Source: Mugil cephalus
Lineage: Eukaryota > Chordata > Actinopteri > Mugiliformes > Mugilidae
DNA length: 64,000 bases
NCBI RefSeq assembly: GCF_022458985.1
Contig: NC_061774.1
Coordinates: 12,452,616 to 12,516,615, forward strand
Direction: 5' to 3'
Made by a program: the position numbers and the translations under genes. Below are positions 62,451-64,000 of this stretch, one piece after another. The notes under the pieces were generated by a model. The model was given only the letters and a program-made list of their open reading frames with translations, made no database searches and was not told the origin of the DNA. The number at the start of each line of letters is the position of its first letter. Positions within the stretch are counted from its first letter, which is position 1.

Positions 62451-62825
62451 AAAACAATTGTGCAACTTTTAAAAAAATATTTGAAGTTATTTTCTGATTA
62501 AAGTCAAGAGTGTGCGACTTTTAATCACAGTTTATTAAGTTGGTAAACATTGTTTTGGTGGAGTTTTGAATTCTTTCGTAGGACGTTTCATTCCCTGGCA
62601 AAAGCGCTGAAGGCACATCACGTACTTTTTAGTGTTCGGATATTATTTGTTTGAATTTCTTCGTAAATGCTTTGGTTGTTTTTTGTTTCCCCCAAAGATG
62701 TACTGCAACTATGAACGCTAGTTTGTGTCACCATAGATCCATTTATTCTTGTTCTTCACGTTTACGCACAGATGACTGTGCGTAAAAACGGTGTTAAACA
62801 TGGTGATATCGGATGCTTCTTTCTG

Positions 62826-63295
62826 TATGATAAATAATAATAATAAAGTTCATTTATATAGCATAATTCATGCACAGACTGCAACACAAAGTGCTGAACA
62901 TAAAAGATAATCAAGACATTTGTTAGGAATAAGAACATGTAAATAAATTGCCTAATAAAAACAAGAAAAATAAAAGCACTAATAATAAAAAGCACAATAA
63001 AATCCTAAGTGTATAAAAACAAATTTCAAGCGAAAGCAATGGTAAAAACGTGTGTATTAAGATTTTGTTTAAAGGTTTCAACAGGTTTAGACCTCCTAAG
63101 ACCCTCAGATAGACTGTTCTGGAGTTTAGGGCCATAATAAGCAAAGGCTGGCTCTCCATGCACTTTGGTACCTTCGGAAAAAAACAGGAGATCTGAGCCT
63201 GAGGACCTTAGGAATCTTGAAGGCACATATATTTCGCGCATGTCAGACAGATAAGGTGGGACAAGGCCATTTAGATATTTAAAAAACAATACAAT
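62826..63295 (-). mobile_element. 5'-truncated L2-clade LINE, 3' end only
   Basis: The minus strand encodes the end of a reverse-transcriptase ORF (63289-63026), with phrases typical of fish L2 elements: FKYLNGLVPPYLSD, PSRFLRSSGSDLL, AFAYYGPKLQNSL and FKQNLNTHVF. A 3' UTR of about 200 bp with AGCACTTTGTGTTGCAG and CTATATAAATGAACTT follows, then the tail (TTATTATTAT). The visible 88 codons are open, so the copy is not very old, but nearly all of the element is missing. It sits in the spacer between the two alpha-like exons. Confidence 0.8.
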
Positions 63296-63936
63296 AATTG
63301 TGAATGGTACTCAAATTAACTAAAAGCATCAAAAGAAATATACTTATGTCTTAGAGCATCTGTACTAATAGTGGCTGTCCCTCCACCCCTCTTCACTTGT
63401 CAACTGGAGTAGGAGAAATTGTTATGTTGTGGGGCAATATGACCATTTAACGTTACTTTCTATTTCATCTCTTATAAATATTCAGTACTTCCTGCCTCAA
63501 TTCACCTTCTAAGACATAATCAGTGCAATTACATACAGACTGAATACCTACAAAAATATATTTGGAATGTGGAGAATACAGATAATTAGATGTGATTTTA
63601 AAAAATTGTGATCAGATTTGATACAGATGTAACTGCCACCAAAAGTAATATGACTTAACACATTGTTAGTGTGCATAATAACATTTTACTTACTATTATT
63701 TTTTTTGTAATATGAGGGTTTCTTTGTATTTTTGTACGTATGTTTTCTTTAAATCGCATGCTACAAAAACGCATTAAAATAAAAATAGAGGAAGAAATCT
63801 GAAGTACAAAATATGAAGAGTCATAGTCACTGAAGAGATTAAGGAACCAGAACTATTATGGTTAATTATGATTATGCTCGAGAGAAACTCACTATCATCA
63901 GTGTGTAGTATGTCAGTTATATATTTTTAGTCATAC
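63296..63936. other. Intergenic, AT-rich; nothing recognised
   Basis: Intronic or intergenic sequence directly downstream of the alpha-like exon that ends at 63937. No open frame, RNA gene or clear repeat seen. Confidence 0.5.
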
Positions 63937-64000
63937 CTGCAGAGTAGAAGCTGCTGAGTCACTAGTATCTGTCAGTCCTGTTCCTCGTGGTATACTGGAC
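63937..64000 (-). CDS. Protocadherin variable exon, alpha-like, last 21 codons (runs off window edge)
   Basis: The minus strand reads SSIPRGTGLTDTSDSAASTL-Q up to donor CAG|GTATGA, one residue different from the end of the exon at 59832-62237 (SAASTLQ against SAPSTLQ). The frame is phase 0 at the donor. The rest of the exon lies right of 64000. It shows that the alpha-like group continues upstream. Confidence 0.85.

Noticed and set aside
62709-62724. TGTGTCACCATAG as a possible CSE for the alpha-like exon
   Set aside because: It is about 480 bp from the ATG, twice the usual distance, and lacks the AAGTGG half.

Overview
The window is part of a teleost clustered-protocadherin (Pcdh) locus, transcribed on the minus strand. 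The evidence is long, uninterrupted cadherin exons of about 2.35 kb. Each encodes a signal peptide, six cadherin repeats (EC1-EC6), one transmembrane helix and a short cytoplasmic stub, and each ends at a phase-0 splice donor. The great number of tandem variable exons, their nearly identical 3' thirds and a fish-type L2 LINE remnant all point to a ray-finned fish. The species cannot be told from the sequence.

Layout in transcription order (high to low coordinates): at 64.0-63.9 kb is the 3' end of one alpha-like variable exon. A 1.7 kb spacer with a 5'-truncated LINE follows, then a complete alpha-like variable exon (62237-59832). Next is a 7.4 kb gap without a recognisable gene (59.8-52.5 kb). 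It holds a near-consensus REST/NRSF site, RFX-type X-boxes, possible CTCF sites, a perfect 22-bp hairpin and low-complexity tracts. After the gap come seventeen gamma/beta-like variable exons (52474 down to 1, the last cut by the window edge), spaced 0.4-1.4 kb apart.

In this family each variable exon has its own promoter, and its transcript is spliced to a shared set of small constant exons. A neuron expresses a few isoforms chosen stochastically, which gives cells homophilic identity tags. No constant exon is recognisable here. The gamma constant exons should lie left of position 1. Where the alpha-like exons splice is unresolved. Fifteen of the sixteen promoters upstream of the array exons from 1 to 49.4 kb carry a CTCF-like element that reads ACTTGGTGTCAGT or similar on the coding strand, about 200-250 bp before the ATG, and the sixteenth has the canonical AAGGTGGCAGT form. 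The first gamma-like exon (52.5 kb) and the complete alpha-like exon lack a clear copy.

The last 795 coding bases (end of EC5, EC6, membrane helix, cytoplasmic stub) are almost the same in all sixteen array exons where they are visible, while EC1-EC4 differ. This is the mark of gene conversion, and shared rare variants reveal individual donor-acceptor pairs. Three exons (starting at 36206, 39785 and 42998) carry small frame-breaking indels. In the first two these cluster inside the near-identical block, which looks more like assembly error than decay. The most interesting part is the gap between the alpha-like and gamma-like groups, which looks like a fish counterpart of the mammalian HS5-1 Pcdh enhancer.
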